The notes beneath the pieces were generated by a model. That model worked only from the letters and a program-made list of their open reading frames with translations, did no database searches and was not told the origin of the DNA. Positions 63,366 through 64,000 of a stretch of 64,000 nucleotides of DNA are shown one piece after another. Positions within the stretch are counted from its first letter, which is position 1, and the number at the start of each line of letters is the position of its first letter. Source of the stretch: Pseudorhodoferax sp. Leaf274 (lineage in GTDB: Bacteria; Pseudomonadota; Gammaproteobacteria; Burkholderiales; Burkholderiaceae_C); NCBI RefSeq assembly GCF_001422445.1, contig NZ_LMNA01000029.1:252146-316145 (forward strand). The letters are read 5' to 3'. Position numbers and translations under genes: made by a program.

Positions 63366-63523
63366 GGCTTTTCTCCAGAGGTGGCGGCCTGTCGTCTTCC
63401 CCAGGTGGCCCAGCAGTGCCAGCACATCAAGCCCAGGCCCCTGACGTGCCACCAGACGTAGCCGCGAGGGCTGTCGTCCAAGCGCGTCTTGTCGCACCGG
63501 GGGCAGTGTCGCTTCGTGGCCAT
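63362..63523 (-). CDS. Small zinc-ribbon-like phage protein
   Basis: Protein of 53 residues with two CxxC pairs (HCPRCDKTRLDD and LMCWHCWATWG), typical of a small zinc ribbon. GGGAGG lies upstream of ATG 63523. The function is unknown; such proteins are frequent among early prophage genes. Overlaps both neighbours by a few bases. Confidence 0.72.
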   Translation of the reverse strand: MATKRHCPRCDKTRLDDSPRGYVWWHVRGLGLMCWHCWATWGRRQAATSGEKP

Positions 63524-64000
63524 CACGCACCTCCCTTTCCATGGGACTGCTCTGCACATGGGAATGCTCGGCCTTGCCAAGTCGGCCGGCCATCGCCGAT
63601 CCGATGCAGCGCTGCGATCATGTTGCTGAACAACTGGTCGTTCTTGGCGGCGTACGTGATCAGGCCGTGCTCGTCGGTCGTCTGGGTGACCAAGTCGTCC
63701 AGAAGGTGGTGGGCCTGCCGCTGAAACTCCAGAGCCTGCGCCCAGGCCACGTCGAAGGACTCGTTGCGGCTAAGGCCCCACTGAGACTTTGCCTCGTCCA
63801 GCCAGCGCTCGCGGAGGCGGGCGGTTTCGCGATAGTTCTCCAGCAGGCGCTCTGCATTGCCGGCTCGGCGATCTGCGTGATCGCGTTCGGCCTCCAGTGC
63901 CGCCACCTGTGCCTGCACATCGGAAGCCGGGCCGGCGCTTTCGGCCGGCGGCCGGCCGCCTGGCTTGGAGAACCGCGCCTGCAGCCAGTGTTCCTCGGGC
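63523..64000 (-). CDS. Coiled-coil hypothetical phage protein, partial (runs off window)
   Basis: Open to the right edge; 158 codons of the 3' part are visible. It reads PEEHWLQARFSKPGGRPPAE near the edge, then a charged helical stretch (VQAQVAALEAERDHADRRAG, ERLLENYRETARLRERWLDE) likely to form a coiled coil. A C-terminal part with HHLLDDLVTQTTDEHGLITY follows. The true start lies beyond 64000. No known family is recognised. Its stop overlaps the start of the zinc-ribbon gene. Confidence 0.7.
   Translation of the reverse strand, partial: PEEHWLQARFSKPGGRPPAESAGPASDVQAQVAALEAERDHADRRAGNAERLLENYRETARLRERWLDEAKSQWGLSRNESFDVAWAQALEFQRQAHHLLDDLVTQTTDEHGLITYAAKNDQLFSNMIAALHRIGDGRPTWQGRAFPCAEQSHGKGGA

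Overview
The window comes from a high-GC Betaproteobacterium, most likely of the Comamonadaceae (the Variovorax, Acidovorax and Hydrogenophaga neighbourhood). This is inferred from the run of Bug-type periplasmic binding proteins, the thrS-infC-rpmI-rplT-pheS-pheT-ihfA-merR-tRNA-Pro block, a lysine-rich SWIB protein and PrtN-type prophage genes. No species can be named from sequence reading alone.

Positions 1-42,900 form a very large catabolic island for CoA-activated acids. It holds acyl-CoA synthetases, three type III CoA-transferase-fold proteins (one of them racemase-like), six acyl-CoA dehydrogenases, crotonases, a FadB-like bifunctional protein, a MaoC hydratase, two SDRs, two Ltp-like thiolase-fold/DUF35 pairs, a Rieske oxygenase with its reductase, a nitronate-monooxygenase-like flavoprotein, a nitroreductase, two ACAD10/LvaA-like acyl-CoA kinases and six Bug binding proteins. 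Its transcription units are mostly divergent. Every internal regulatory gap carries a palindrome of the form TGGTNNNACCA, ten sites in all, which is the operator type of FadR-subfamily GntR repressors. Two such regulators are encoded here (14,852 and 27,861). The likely chemistry is ring or ether oxidation, CoA activation, beta-oxidation, retro-aldol side-chain cleavage and phosphorylation-dependent removal of a 4-hydroxyl group. The natural substrate cannot be read from the sequence. One thiolase gene (31,663) has lost its N-terminal coding region.

Positions 42,950-49,450 are a separate module without that operator. A LysR regulator diverges from an operon for a Bug protein, a CoA-transferase, an 84-residue protein, an amidase, an isochorismatase-fold hydrolase and a CitE-like lyase.

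Positions 49,450-53,970 hold an IS4-type transposase remnant, a histone-like SWIB gene with a clear terminator, an Lrp/AsnC regulator convergent with an EamA exporter, and isocitrate lyase behind two identical palindromes.

Positions 53,970-62,300 are the conserved translation block. thrS is preceded by a threonine-rich leader peptide and an intrinsic terminator, so attenuation is likely. infC appears to start at AUC. The block ends in ihfA, a MerR regulator and tRNA-Pro(GGG). From about 62,300 to the right edge the sequence looks like one end of a prophage next to that tRNA, with prtN and small overlapping phage-type genes on the minus strand. The last gene runs off the window.
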